Assembly: GCA_964475685.1 (NCBI GenBank)
Contig: CAYYXP010000185.1
Coordinates: forward strand, 1 to 41,485
Origin: CAVVWJ01 sp964475685
GTDB taxonomy: Bacteria > Gemmatimonadota > Gemmatimonadetes > Gemmatimonadales > GWC2-71-9
DNA: 41,485 nt
Reading direction: 5' to 3'
Shown: positions 1-7,703 of the stretch, piece by piece
Numbering within the stretch: the stretch's first letter is position 1
Layout of the letters: the number at the start of each line of letters is the position of its first letter
Notes under the pieces: model-generated
The model's input: the letters and a program-made list of their open reading frames with translations, nothing else
The model's database searches: none
Told to the model about the DNA's origin: nothing
Translations under genes and position numbers: made by a program

Positions 1-625
1 CACGATTGTTCTGGACATGGTCGCCGTCGCTGTCGGGAATCGGCTTGCTGCCGAGCATCAGGCTGAGGCCCAGGCTCACCCCGAAATTGGTGAGGCTCTT
101 GGTGCTGCTCTTGTTGCTGTTGAGCTCCGCCTCGCCCCGGACCATGAGGGTGGGAGTCAACCCGACGCGGAGTCCCAGCCCACCGAGCACGGACCCCCCG
201 CTCCCGCAGATGGTACGGACGCCGGTGCAATCACCCCCGTACTTGGTGGACCCGGCGCCCGCCTTCAGGTAGAAGGAGTTCCTGGTGCCGATGAGAATGT
301 TGTAGAGCAGGGAACCGCTGAAGGTGCGGGCGTTCACGCCCACGGAGGTGGTGTTGCCCAGCAGGTCGGTGACGGTGGTCTTGGGCTTGGCGAAGGTACT
401 GGCCAGTTCCACGGAGAAGTTGGCCGGCAGCCACACTCCGAGCCGGCCGACTCCGCCGAGGGCCGCGTCGAGGTCGGTCGCGTTGTCGTACGACTGGTAG
501 GCTCCCGCCGCTCCCAGCTCGATCAGGTACTTCCGTTGCTGCGCGGCAAGTGGGCCCACGCAAAGCACGAGCAGCGCGAGGGCGGCAGGAAGCCGGCGTC
601 GGGCAGTTCGTGGGTAGGTTCGCAT
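1..625 (-). CDS. OmpA-like outer-membrane beta-barrel protein (3' end outside window)
   Basis: Reads leftward from ATG at 625 and is cut by the window edge after about 208 codons. It opens with a signal peptide (basic MRTYPR start, Leu/Ala core, cleavage near LAAQQ). Alternating polar/hydrophobic strands rich in Gly and aromatic residues follow, as in an 8-strand OmpA-type barrel. The last visible residues (PDSDGDHVQNN) look like the start of a thrombospondin type-3 linker, which usually joins an OmpA barrel to a peptidoglycan-binding domain; that domain would lie outside the window. Likely an outer-membrane porin or structural protein. It is divergent from the selW-like gene. Family call is good, precise role unknown. 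Confidence 0.75.
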   Translation of the reverse strand, partial: MRTYPRTARRRLPAALALLVLCVGPLAAQQRKYLIELGAAGAYQSYDNATDLDAALGGVGRLGVWLPANFSVELASTFAKPKTTVTDLLGNTTSVGVNARTFSGSLLYNILIGTRNSFYLKAGAGSTKYGGDCTGVRTICGSGGSVLGGLGLRVGLTPTLMVRGEAELNSNKSSTKSLTNFGVSLGLSLMLGSKPIPDSDGDHVQNNR

Positions 626-633
626 GGCTCAAA

Positions 634-662
634 TAGATAGAGCGTCCCGCCTGCCCTGACAA
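634..662 (-). promoter_or_regulatory. Sigma70-type promoter of the OmpA-like gene
   Basis: On the minus strand TTGTCA (657-662), a 17-bp spacer and TATCTA (634-639). Transcription would begin near 627, leaving almost no leader before the ATG at 625, so the message may be leaderless or nearly so. No Shine-Dalgarno sequence is visible in front of the ATG, which agrees. Confidence 0.5.
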
Positions 663-691
663 GGAGTCCCCGTCACCGGCACCGCTTCCCC

Positions 692-720
692 TTGGCACCG
701 ACCAGCGCCGCCGCTACGAT
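692..720 (+). promoter_or_regulatory. Sigma70-type promoter of selW-like/pfkA operon
   Basis: TTGGCA (692-697), 17-bp spacer, TACGAT (715-720). The predicted start near 727 gives a leader of about 15 nt before the ATG at 742. It is divergent from the OmpA-gene promoter within the same 116-bp intergenic region. Confidence 0.45.
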
Positions 721-741
721 TCGCGGCACAGACGTGAGAAC

Positions 742-990
742 ATGACCCGAGAGGATGGCCCCGTGCTCGTCACGATCAAGTACTGCGTCGTCTGAAACTA
801 CCAGCCCCGAGCCGCCGGTCTGGCGGCTGAGCTGGAGCAAGCCTTTCCCGGCACCGAGGTCCGCCTCGTGGAGTCGTCGGGCGGCGTGTTCGACGTGACG
901 GTGGATGGGCGTCTCGTGTTCTCCAAGAAGGCAATCGGACGCCACGCCGAGCCGGGAGAGATCGTGCGACTGATGGGGCGCGCTCCCTGA
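742..990 (+). CDS. SelW/Rdx-family selenoprotein with in-frame TGA (Sec18)
   Basis: An 82-residue thioredoxin-like Rdx (SelT/SelW/SelH) protein, interrupted for ordinary ORF callers by TGA at 793-795. Translation continues in frame on both sides. The N-terminal half reads VTIKYC-V-V-U-NYQPRAA, placing the TGA exactly at the second redox position of the family CxxC/CxxU motif (Cys15, Sec18). The C-terminal half has the family hallmarks SSGGVFDV, VDGRLVFSKK and an acidic tail helix. A stem-loop of bacterial SECIS type starts 5 nt after the TGA. The stop (988-990) abuts the pfkA ATG (TGAATG), so the two are probably co-transcribed. Family members are thought to be thiol oxidoreductases; the substrate is unknown. 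SelA/B/C/D must be elsewhere in the genome for decoding. The alternative, a nonsense-mutated gene, is unlikely because the rest of the frame is conserved. Confidence 0.85.
801..835 (+). promoter_or_regulatory. Bacterial SECIS-like stem-loop
   Basis: Immediately after the TGA at 793-795 the RNA can form a lower stem CCAGC/GCTGG (801-805 with 831-835), a 4/2 internal loop, and a perfect 7-bp upper stem (810-816 with 822-828). The 5-nt apical loop is GGTCT (817-821). Bacterial SECIS elements sit inside the coding region 3' of UGA, roughly 16-37 nt from UGA to the apical region, with a G/GU in the apical loop recognised by SelB. The E. coli fdhF loop contains the same GGUCU string. Found by eye; folding energy was not computed. 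Confidence 0.75.
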
Positions 991-2070
991 ATGCGCATCG
1001 CCATCTCCACCGGGGGAGGCGATGCCCCGGGTCTGAACGCGGTCATTCGTGCGGTCGTGCTCTCCGCCTACCATCGTGGCTGGAAGTCGTACGGCATTCA
1101 GCGCGGGTACGAGGGTCTCCTCAGCTTTAACGGCGTCGTTCCCCTCGGTCCCGGCGAGGTTCGCGGGATCACCCACCTCGGCGGCACCATCCTCGGCACC
1201 ACCAGTCGCGGCAATCCCTTCCTCTACGTCATGAAGGACGAGGCGGGGAAGGAGTACGAGACCGATCGTTCCGACGACCTGATCGCCGCGTTCCGGGCGA
1301 GCGGGTTCGACGCCCTCGTCTCCATCGGCGGCGACGGCAGCCTGCAGATCTCGCACGATCTCTGGCGGAAGGGGCTGCCGGTGGTGTGCGTCCCCAAGAC
1401 CATCGACAACGACGTGAGCGGCACCCAGCGGACCTTCGGCTTCGATACCGCCGTGAGCACGGCCACGGATGCGATCGACAAGCTGCATTCCACCGCCGAG
1501 AGCCACAACCGGGTGATCGTCGTCGAGCTGATGGGGCGGTACGCGGGGTGGATCGCGCTCTATAGCGGCCTCTCCGGAAGCGCGGACGTCATCCTGATTC
1601 CCGAGATCCCGTTCGACATGGACAAGGTCTGCGAGAAGATCCGCGGCCGGGAGGCCGCGGGCCGGCGCTTCAGCATCGTCGTGGTGGCCGAGGGGGCGCG
1701 CCCTCGGGACGGCACCATCGAGCTGGTGGAACGCCGGGGCGTCGGGACGGTGGACCGGCTGGGCGGAATCGGCAGCAAGGTGGCGCAGACGATCGAGCGG
1801 CTCACCGGCAAGGAAACCCGCACCCTGGTGCTGGGGCACCTGCAGCGCGGCGGGTCGCCCACGACCTACGACCGCCTCCTCGCCCTGCGCTTCGGCGCCG
1901 CGGCTGTCCGCGCCATCGCCGACGGCGCGTTCGGCATCATGGTGGGGCTCAACGGCCCCGACATCACCCGGGTACCGCTGGAACAGGTCGTGGGCAAGGC
2001 GAAGAACGTCCCGCTCGACTGCGATACTATCCGCACGGTCCGCGAGCTCGGAATCAGCCTGGGTGATTGA
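991..2070 (+). CDS. pfkA: 6-phosphofructokinase (PfkA family)
   Basis: 359 residues, normal length for a bacterial PfkA; phosphorylates fructose 6-phosphate in glycolysis. Visible motifs are the N-terminal STGGGDAPGLNAV phosphate loop, GGTILGTTSR, IGGDGS (113-117), PKTIDND (135-141, with catalytic Asp139) and MGRYAGW. Gly116 in GGDG is typical of ATP-using enzymes, whereas Lys136 in PKTIDND replaces the Gly of classical ATP enzymes and is shared with PPi-using and 'group III' enzymes. The phosphoryl donor is therefore ambiguous. The ATG directly follows the selW-like stop, and its end overlaps the downstream GTG start by 8 nt, suggesting a three-gene transcript. Confidence 0.92.
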   Translation: MRIAISTGGGDAPGLNAVIRAVVLSAYHRGWKSYGIQRGYEGLLSFNGVVPLGPGEVRGITHLGGTILGTTSRGNPFLYVMKDEAGKEYETDRSDDLIAAFRASGFDALVSIGGDGSLQISHDLWRKGLPVVCVPKTIDNDVSGTQRTFGFDTAVSTATDAIDKLHSTAESHNRVIVVELMGRYAGWIALYSGLSGSADVILIPEIPFDMDKVCEKIRGREAAGRRFSIVVVAEGARPRDGTIELVERRGVGTVDRLGGIGSKVAQTIERLTGKETRTLVLGHLQRGGSPTTYDRLLALRFGAAAVRAIADGAFGIMVGLNGPDITRVPLEQVVGKAKNVPLDCDTIRTVRELGISLGD

Positions 2071-4108
2071 TCCGCGCTACCCGGCCAGTCCGGCCGGCGA
2101 CACCGTGGACGTGGTGCACGGCGAGAGCATTCCAGACCCGTACCGCTGGCTCGAAGTTGGCGACTCCGCCGAAACGAGGAGCTGGACCGGGCAACAGAAC
2201 GCCCTGACCGAGGCGTACCTCGCGGCTCACCCCGCCCGGGCGGGCATCCGGAGCCGGCTCGACCAGCTGCTCGCGATCGGCACCCTCAGCGTGCCGGTTC
2301 CGGCGCGCGGCCGCTACTTCTACCATCGCCGCGACGGACGCCAGAACCAGCACGTCCTCTACGTGCGTGACGGTGCGGACGGAGCCGACCGCGCCCTGGT
2401 GGACCCCAACCTGCTCGATGCCGGAGGCACCGTCGCCCTCGACTGGTACTACCCCAGCGAGGACGGAAAGCTCCTGGCGTACGGTCTCTCGGAGAACGGG
2501 AGCGAGCAGAGCGTCCTCTTTGTGCTCGACGTGGGTACCGGGCGGCAGCTCCCCGACCGGATTCCGCACACCCGCTCCGCCGACCTGGCCTGGCTCCCCG
2601 ACGGCTCCGGTTTCTACTACACGCGGTATCCCGCACCCGGCGAGGTTCCAGAAGGGGAAGAGCACTATCACCGCTCCGTCTTCCTCCACCTGCTCGGGGC
2701 CGACCCGTTGCAGGACGCGCTGGTCTTCAAGCCCGCGCGCAAGGAGTACTGGCTGGGCATCGGATTGTCCCACGATGGGCGGTGGCTCCTCATCCGCGTG
2801 GCCCGCACCTTCGACGAAACCGACCTCTACATCCGCGATCTGCACACCGGAGGGCCGCTGGTACCGGTCGCGGAAAATGTGGCCGCGTCGTTCGACGGGG
2901 TGGTGGTGCGCGGGCGGCTCTTCCTGCGCACCAATCTCGACGCGCCCACCTACCGGCTGTACGACGTTGACCCCGAGCGTCCGGAGCGCGCGGCGTGGCG
3001 TGAGCTGGTCCCGCCGCGGGAAGACGCCGTCCTCGAGGGGGTGCGCGTCACCGCCGACCGGATCGCCTTGAGCTATCTCGAGCACGCATCGTCCCGCTTG
3101 CGCCTCGCCGGCCTCGACGGCCGCGTCGTTCGAGAAATCGACCTCCCGGTCCTCGGCAGCCTCTTCGGTGTGGGGGGAGAGTGGGACGGACGCGAGCTCT
3201 TCTACGGCTTCTCCTCCTACACCGTGCCTCCGAGCGTCTACCGGATCGATCTCGAGACCGGAGTGCAGACGCTCTGGGGGCGGGTGGAGGCCGACGTCGA
3301 TCTGGGGAGGTTCGAGGTGCGCCAGGTCGCCGTTTCCTCGAGGGACGGGACGCGGGTCACGATGTTTCTCGTCCACGCGAAAGGGCTCGAGCGAACCGGT
3401 GACAATCCGGTCTACCTCACCGGCTACGGCGGGTTCAGCATCAGCATGACGCCGGCCTTCTCCCGCTCACTGCTGCTCTGGCTGGAGCGGGGCGGCCTGG
3501 TGGCCATACCCAACATCCGGGGCGGCGGGGAGTACGGAGAGAAGTGGCACCAGGACGGGATGATGGGAAAGAAGCAGAACAGCTTCGACGATTTCATCGC
3601 GGCCGCGGAGTGGCTGATCGCGGAGGGCTACACCCGGCCGGCCAGGCTGGCGGTGGCGGGGGGATCGAACGGCGGGCTCCTCATGGGCGCCGTTCTCACC
3701 CAGCGGTCCGACCTCTTCGGGGCGGTGGTGATCCAGGTGCCGCTGCTCGACATGCTGCGCTACCATCGGTTCCAGATCGCGCGGCTGTGGATTCCGGAAT
3801 ACGGCTCCCCCGACGAGCCTGAACAGTTCGCCTGGCTCCGCGCCTACTCGCCCTACCATCACGTGCGGGAAGGGGTGCCTTACCCGGCCGTGATGCTGGC
3901 CCCGGCCGAGAACGACACGAGGGTGGACCCGATGCACGCCCGCAAGATGGCAGCCCGGCTTCAGGCCTCGACCAGCTCGGGGCGGCCGGTGCTGCTGCGG
4001 CTGGAGGCCCGGGCCGGCCACGGGGCCGGGAAACCGCTCTCGAAGGTGCTCGACGAGATGACCGACACCTGGACGTTTGTGTTTTCGGAGCTTGGCGTTG
4101 AGGTTTAG
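2063..4108 (+). CDS. Prolyl oligopeptidase (S9A family)
   Basis: 681 residues, the usual size of a cytosolic prolyl endopeptidase: an N-terminal peptidase_S9_N beta-propeller (about 1-400) and a C-terminal alpha/beta hydrolase domain. Catalytic triad: Ser535 in GGSNGG (533-538), Asp618 in NDTRV, His653 in GHGAG. The start is GTG at 2063, overlapping the pfkA stop by 8 nt, and gives the family-typical opening DPYRWLE about 25 residues in. No signal peptide is visible, so a cytoplasmic role in peptide turnover is likely. The link to pfkA seems to be transcriptional only. Confidence 0.93.
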   Translation: MIDPRYPASPAGDTVDVVHGESIPDPYRWLEVGDSAETRSWTGQQNALTEAYLAAHPARAGIRSRLDQLLAIGTLSVPVPARGRYFYHRRDGRQNQHVLYVRDGADGADRALVDPNLLDAGGTVALDWYYPSEDGKLLAYGLSENGSEQSVLFVLDVGTGRQLPDRIPHTRSADLAWLPDGSGFYYTRYPAPGEVPEGEEHYHRSVFLHLLGADPLQDALVFKPARKEYWLGIGLSHDGRWLLIRVARTFDETDLYIRDLHTGGPLVPVAENVAASFDGVVVRGRLFLRTNLDAPTYRLYDVDPERPERAAWRELVPPREDAVLEGVRVTADRIALSYLEHASSRLRLAGLDGRVVREIDLPVLGSLFGVGGEWDGRELFYGFSSYTVPPSVYRIDLETGVQTLWGRVEADVDLGRFEVRQVAVSSRDGTRVTMFLVHAKGLERTGDNPVYLTGYGGFSISMTPAFSRSLLLWLERGGLVAIPNIRGGGEYGEKWHQDGMMGKKQNSFDDFIAAAEWLIAEGYTRPARLAVAGGSNGGLLMGAVLTQRSDLFGAVVIQVPLLDMLRYHRFQIARLWIPEYGSPDEPEQFAWLRAYSPYHHVREGVPYPAVMLAPAENDTRVDPMHARKMAARLQASTSSGRPVLLRLEARAGHGAGKPLSKVLDEMTDTWTFVFSELGVEV

Positions 4109-4138
4109 CGGAGACTTCGACCAGAGGAGTACGACCTG

Positions 4139-4681
4139 ATGGCCTATCGCGCCCGGCCGCCCGTGGCCACGGCTCATCCCGCTCAGTGGCTCGCGGTGCT
4201 CCGGATCGTCATCGGATTGTACTTCGCGAAGGCGATGCTGACCAAGATGACGATCGCGCTGGCGGGGGGCGTCGTCCCGGTCCCGGCAGTGCAGGAGCGC
4301 TGGCTGAGCGTCATGCCGCAGATCGTCGCCAAGCAGGCCGCGGGCAACCCGCTGGCGTTCTACAAACACTTTCTCGAAGACACCGTCCTCACCCACAGCG
4401 ACCTGTTCGCCACCTTCACCGCTTGGGGCGAGGTGATCGTCGGGGTGGGTCTGACGCTCGGCCTGCTCACCGGGGTGGCGTCACTGTTGGGATGCCTGCT
4501 GGTGGTCAACTATGGATTGGCGACCCAGTGGATGTCCCCCGGGCAGCAAGGGTTCCACCTCGTCCTGTTCGTTCTTATGATCGCGTTCTTCTTTTCCCGC
4601 GCCGGCCGCACCTGGGGGCTCGACGGGTGGCTCGCCATCAACAAGCCTAAATCACCCCTGGTCCGCCGCCCCTTCTCCTAG
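4139..4681 (+). CDS. DoxX-family integral membrane protein
   Basis: 180 residues with about four hydrophobic segments (near 20-40, 95-115, 118-135, 140-155). The N-terminal LRIVIGLYFAKAMLTK matches the first helix of DoxX/TQO small-subunit-like proteins. An AGAGGAG ribosome-binding site precedes the ATG, 30 nt after the prolyl oligopeptidase stop. DoxX proteins are linked to quinone or thiol redox in some systems, but the role here is not determined. The gene ends convergently with the M3 peptidase, sharing CTAG at 4678-4681. Confidence 0.72.
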   Translation: MAYRARPPVATAHPAQWLAVLRIVIGLYFAKAMLTKMTIALAGGVVPVPAVQERWLSVMPQIVAKQAAGNPLAFYKHFLEDTVLTHSDLFATFTAWGEVIVGVGLTLGLLTGVASLLGCLLVVNYGLATQWMSPGQQGFHLVLFVLMIAFFFSRAGRTWGLDGWLAINKPKSPLVRRPFS

Positions 4682-6690
4682 TTCCGCCGGTTCAGCCACT
4701 CCTGCCACGCCGCGAACGTGAACGGCCGCCCCAGAAAGCGCTTCACCAGGCTGTCGGCCGGGGCCGATCCGCCGGGCGCGAGAATGTTGTCCCGGTAGCG
4801 GCGCGCCGGCCCGGCCGCGAACAGGTCGCGCCGGTCGAACCCGCTGAACAGGTCCTTCGCGATGACCTGAGACCACATGTAGGTGTAGTAGATGGCGGAG
4901 TATCCGTCGAGGTGGGTGAATGACGTCTGGAAATGGGTCTCCGGTATCGGGGGGAAGGGCGTGTACGCCCGGGTCACGGCGGTGATGATCGAATCGGCGT
5001 CGACCTGCGCGGCAGGCCGGTCATAGAGGGAGAGCGACACGCGGGCGTAGACCATTTGCTGGCGGACGTCGAGCGCCCGCCCGAAGTCGCTCGCGCGCCT
5101 CATCTGGCGGACTAAGTCGGCGGGAATCGGTTCGCCCGTCTGATGGTGCCGCGCGAAGGTGGCCAGCACCGCGGGGTCCCACGTCCATTCCTCCAGCATC
5201 TGCGAGGGCGCCTCGACGAAGTCCCATTCGGTGCGCACTCCGCCCACTCCGGCCCAGCGCTGGTGGCTGGCCAGGAGCGTGTGCATCAGGTGCCCGAATT
5301 CATGAAAGAGCGACACGACGTCGTCGTGCGTCATCAGCCCCGGCTCGCCGGCCGCGCCGCCCGGAAAATTGCAGACCAGCACGCCCTCGGGAAGGGCCCC
5401 GTCCGATGTGCCCGTTCGAATGGTGAATTGCGCGGCGTGCTCGAACTTTCCCGGGCGGGGATGCATGTCGAGATAGAACCGCCCTGCCAGCCGCCCGCCC
5501 TCCAGCATTTCCCACGCCTCGACCGATGGATCCCAGACCGGCGCCTCGCGCATCCGGCGGAAGGTGACGCCGAAGAGCCGGGCGGTGACATCCAGCACGC
5601 CCTGCTTCACCGCGTCGTAGGCGAGATAGGGACGGACACGCTGGGAGTCGAAGTCGAAATCGGCCCGGCGCACCAGCTCCCGGTAGTAGGCTGACTCCCA
5701 GCGTGTCACCTCCGTGGCCGCGGGATCGTCCTGCCGCTTGCGCTGGAGCAGCCGCTCGTAATCGGTGCGGGCGGCCTGGTCCGAGGCGACGACGATGCGA
5801 TCGATGAAGGCCGAGGCGCTGGCGGCGGAGCCGACCATCTTGTCGGCGGTGATGTAATCGGCCCAGGAGGTGTAGCCGACGAGGCGGGCCAGCTCGTCGC
5901 GCCGGGCGATCATCTTCTCGAGCACGGCCTGATTGACCGGGTAGGCGCGGTTGTCGAACTCGATACGCAGCCGTTTCCGGAAGTCGGGGTTTCGCGCGTA
6001 AGTGAAAACGGGAAGCGCGTCGGGATAGGCGGTCGTCACGGTGACTCGCCCATCGGGGCCGGCAGGGTGTGATGCGATGAAATCGGCGGGGAGGCCGTCG
6101 AGATCGGCCGGGTTTGCCTCGACCTTCCGGACGTCGTCACGGATGTTGCGTGAGAAGGCCTGGCCTAGTTGCACGAGCTCCTCGCGGAGGGCCCGTATTT
6201 TCCGGCGGGCCGCGTCGTCCTTGTCCACGCCGGCGAGGCGGAAGGAGAGCAGCGTTCGCTCCACGTAGTGGCGCGTGACCGGGTCCGCACCGGCCAGGTC
6301 CATCGCCTCGAGCGCCTCGTACACCCCGCGATCGAGTGAGACCTCGGTGGACAGCTCGGAGGCACGGCCCTCGGCCGCCTCGGCCGTGGTGCGCATGACC
6401 GAATCGGGATGAACGGCGGCGATCAGGTGCGCCTCGTTGGCGGCGCCATCCATGTCGCGCTGGAGGTCGTCGTACGGCACGAGGGTGTTGGCGACCGTCC
6501 GCCTGCCGGTGGCCGCCAGCAGGCGGTCGCGGGTCTGGCGCGCCCGCGCCAGCCGGCGATCCACGCCGGCGGCGAGCTGCTCGGGAGTCGGGTGGCCGGA
6601 CCAGAAGGGCCGCCGGCTCGCGCCCGTGTCCGGCGCCTGGACCTGGAGGGAGGTCGTCAGCAGCAGGGAGGAGAGGGCCGACAGGAGCAT
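4678..6690 (-). CDS. Secreted M3-family oligopeptidase (zinc metallopeptidase)
   Basis: 670 residues. An N-terminal signal sequence (LLSALSSLLLTTSLQVQA) is followed by a long helical domain and the M3 catalytic core: HEFGH at 463-467 with a third zinc ligand at about Glu493 (FVEAPSQ). These enzymes (thimet oligopeptidase/oligopeptidase F type) cut short peptides. The ATG lies 4 nt after the stop of the first JAMM-like gene with a GAGGTGA Shine-Dalgarno, so it is the promoter-distal gene of the xox-side transcript. The signal peptide places it outside the cytoplasm, unlike most M3 enzymes. Family call is firm; its relation to methanol oxidation is unknown. Confidence 0.9.
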   Translation of the reverse strand: MLLSALSSLLLTTSLQVQAPDTGASRRPFWSGHPTPEQLAAGVDRRLARARQTRDRLLAATGRRTVANTLVPYDDLQRDMDGAANEAHLIAAVHPDSVMRTTAEAAEGRASELSTEVSLDRGVYEALEAMDLAGADPVTRHYVERTLLSFRLAGVDKDDAARRKIRALREELVQLGQAFSRNIRDDVRKVEANPADLDGLPADFIASHPAGPDGRVTVTTAYPDALPVFTYARNPDFRKRLRIEFDNRAYPVNQAVLEKMIARRDELARLVGYTSWADYITADKMVGSAASASAFIDRIVVASDQAARTDYERLLQRKRQDDPAATEVTRWESAYYRELVRRADFDFDSQRVRPYLAYDAVKQGVLDVTARLFGVTFRRMREAPVWDPSVEAWEMLEGGRLAGRFYLDMHPRPGKFEHAAQFTIRTGTSDGALPEGVLVCNFPGGAAGEPGLMTHDDVVSLFHEFGHLMHTLLASHQRWAGVGGVRTEWDFVEAPSQMLEEWTWDPAVLATFARHHQTGEPIPADLVRQMRRASDFGRALDVRQQMVYARVSLSLYDRPAAQVDADSIITAVTRAYTPFPPIPETHFQTSFTHLDGYSAIYYTYMWSQVIAKDLFSGFDRRDLFAAGPARRYRDNILAPGGSAPADSLVKRFLGRPFTFAAWQEWLNRRN

Positions 6691-6694
6691 CGGC

Positions 6695-7210
6695 TCACCT
6701 CACCGTTCGTGGGCGTGCGCGCATCCCCCCGACGACACCGTCCGCTTCACAATGGGCATCCCGCGCGCTATAGACCACGCAGAACACGCCGTCGGATTGC
6801 CAGCGCTCGTACCACTTGCGCATGACGCCTCGATCCTGCGCCGAAAATGTGGTGGACGGGAGGGAGTCGGTGTACAGGTAGACATGGGTGTGAACCGTGC
6901 CCACCCACTCGGGGGGACCACACTGGTCCACTGCGCTCGTCGAGGAGATCCCCATCGAGTCGGCCTCTTCGGGAACCAGCGGGAGAATCCGGCTCACGAA
7001 CACCGTGTCGTTCCGGATAGATGCGGCCAGGCACGCGACCCGTTCCTCCCTGGCCGCGACGCTGGACTCCCAGAGAGCGGAGAGCGCCCCACCCGCCTCG
7101 CGGGCGAATCGAAACCCCGGCGGGGCCGGACCCGGGGCCGCTGTGGCCTGCGCCTGTGCCTCCCTGGTCGGTGCGCAGAAGAGGAGCAGAGCGGCCGCCA
7201 GGCTTCGCAC
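6695..7210 (-). CDS. Secreted JAMM/MPN-like protein (copy 1)
   Basis: 171 residues, starting at GTG (7210) with a signal peptide ending near EAQAQA. I read a JAB1/MPN/Mov34-type metal motif: Glu56 in ERVACLAA (compare E-x-x-G-x-L-x-G), HTH with His107 and His109, and FSAQD with Ser123 and Asp126. The spacing from the second His to Asp is 17, longer than in classical JAMM enzymes. The neighbouring copy has exactly the same spacing and shares CGPP.W.GTVHTH and a C-terminal Cys pair. JAMM proteins are zinc isopeptidases or peptidases; a secreted one between a YVTN propeller and an M3 peptidase is unusual. Function not known. Confidence 0.7.
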   Translation of the reverse strand: MRSLAAALLLFCAPTREAQAQATAAPGPAPPGFRFAREAGGALSALWESSVAAREERVACLAASIRNDTVFVSRILPLVPEEADSMGISSTSAVDQCGPPEWVGTVHTHVYLYTDSLPSTTFSAQDRGVMRKWYERWQSDGVFCVVYSARDAHCEADGVVGGMRARPRTVR

Positions 7211-7217
7211 GGGGGCC

Positions 7218-7703
7218 TCAGTAGGTCGCGTTGGGAAAGATCAGGCTGCCGGATGGTCCGCTGAGCTCGCAATGCACGCCGGTCTCCGCGTAGAGGAGGC
7301 AGAAAGTCCCCTGGCTCCTCCATCGCTGGCCCCAGCTCAGCATCACTCCCCGGTCGGCGCCGGAGAACCTGGCATTGGGCTGGTGGCGGGAGTTCAACGC
7401 GATGTGAGTATGGACGGTGCCCTGCCAGGCCGGTGGGCCGCAGATGTCGAGCGAGGCCTTGGCCCCGACGGCGACCGAGTCCACCTCCTGGTTCTCGAGC
7501 GGCCGCACCCGGGTGATCCGAACGGTGTCGTTCTCGATCGTGCTGGCCAGGCAGGCCACCCGCTCGGTTCGGGACTCGAGGCTCGCCGCCCACAACCGAT
7601 GCAGCTCGACTCGGGCGTCCGGCTCGATCAGGAAGGCGTCCGGCGCCGGACGGCCAAGGGCGGCCGCTCCGGCACCGAGCATTGCGAGGAGCGTGAGGCG
7701 CAT
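7218..7703 (-). CDS. Secreted JAMM/MPN-like protein (copy 2)
   Basis: 161 residues from ATG at 7703, which overlaps the YVTN gene stop as TGATG, indicating translational coupling. A short signal-like N-terminus (MRLTLLAMLGAGAAALG) is followed by the same motif set as copy 1: ERVACLAS (Glu47), GTVHTH (His98, His100), FSGAD (Ser114, Asp117), and Cys residues in DICGPP and TFCLLY..GVHCE. It ends 7 nt before copy 1. The two proteins look like an old tandem duplication. A longer reading from 7859 would overlap the YVTN gene and lose the signal peptide, so I rejected it. Confidence 0.7.
   Translation of the reverse strand: MRLTLLAMLGAGAAALGRPAPDAFLIEPDARVELHRLWAASLESRTERVACLASTIENDTVRITRVRPLENQEVDSVAVGAKASLDICGPPAWQGTVHTHIALNSRHQPNARFSGADRGVMLSWGQRWRSQGTFCLLYAETGVHCELSGPSGSLIFPNATY

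Noticed and set aside
742..990. TGA in the SelW-like gene as pseudogene or sequencing error
   Set aside because: The TGA sits exactly at the CxxU position, both halves keep family motifs in one frame, and a SECIS-like hairpin follows.
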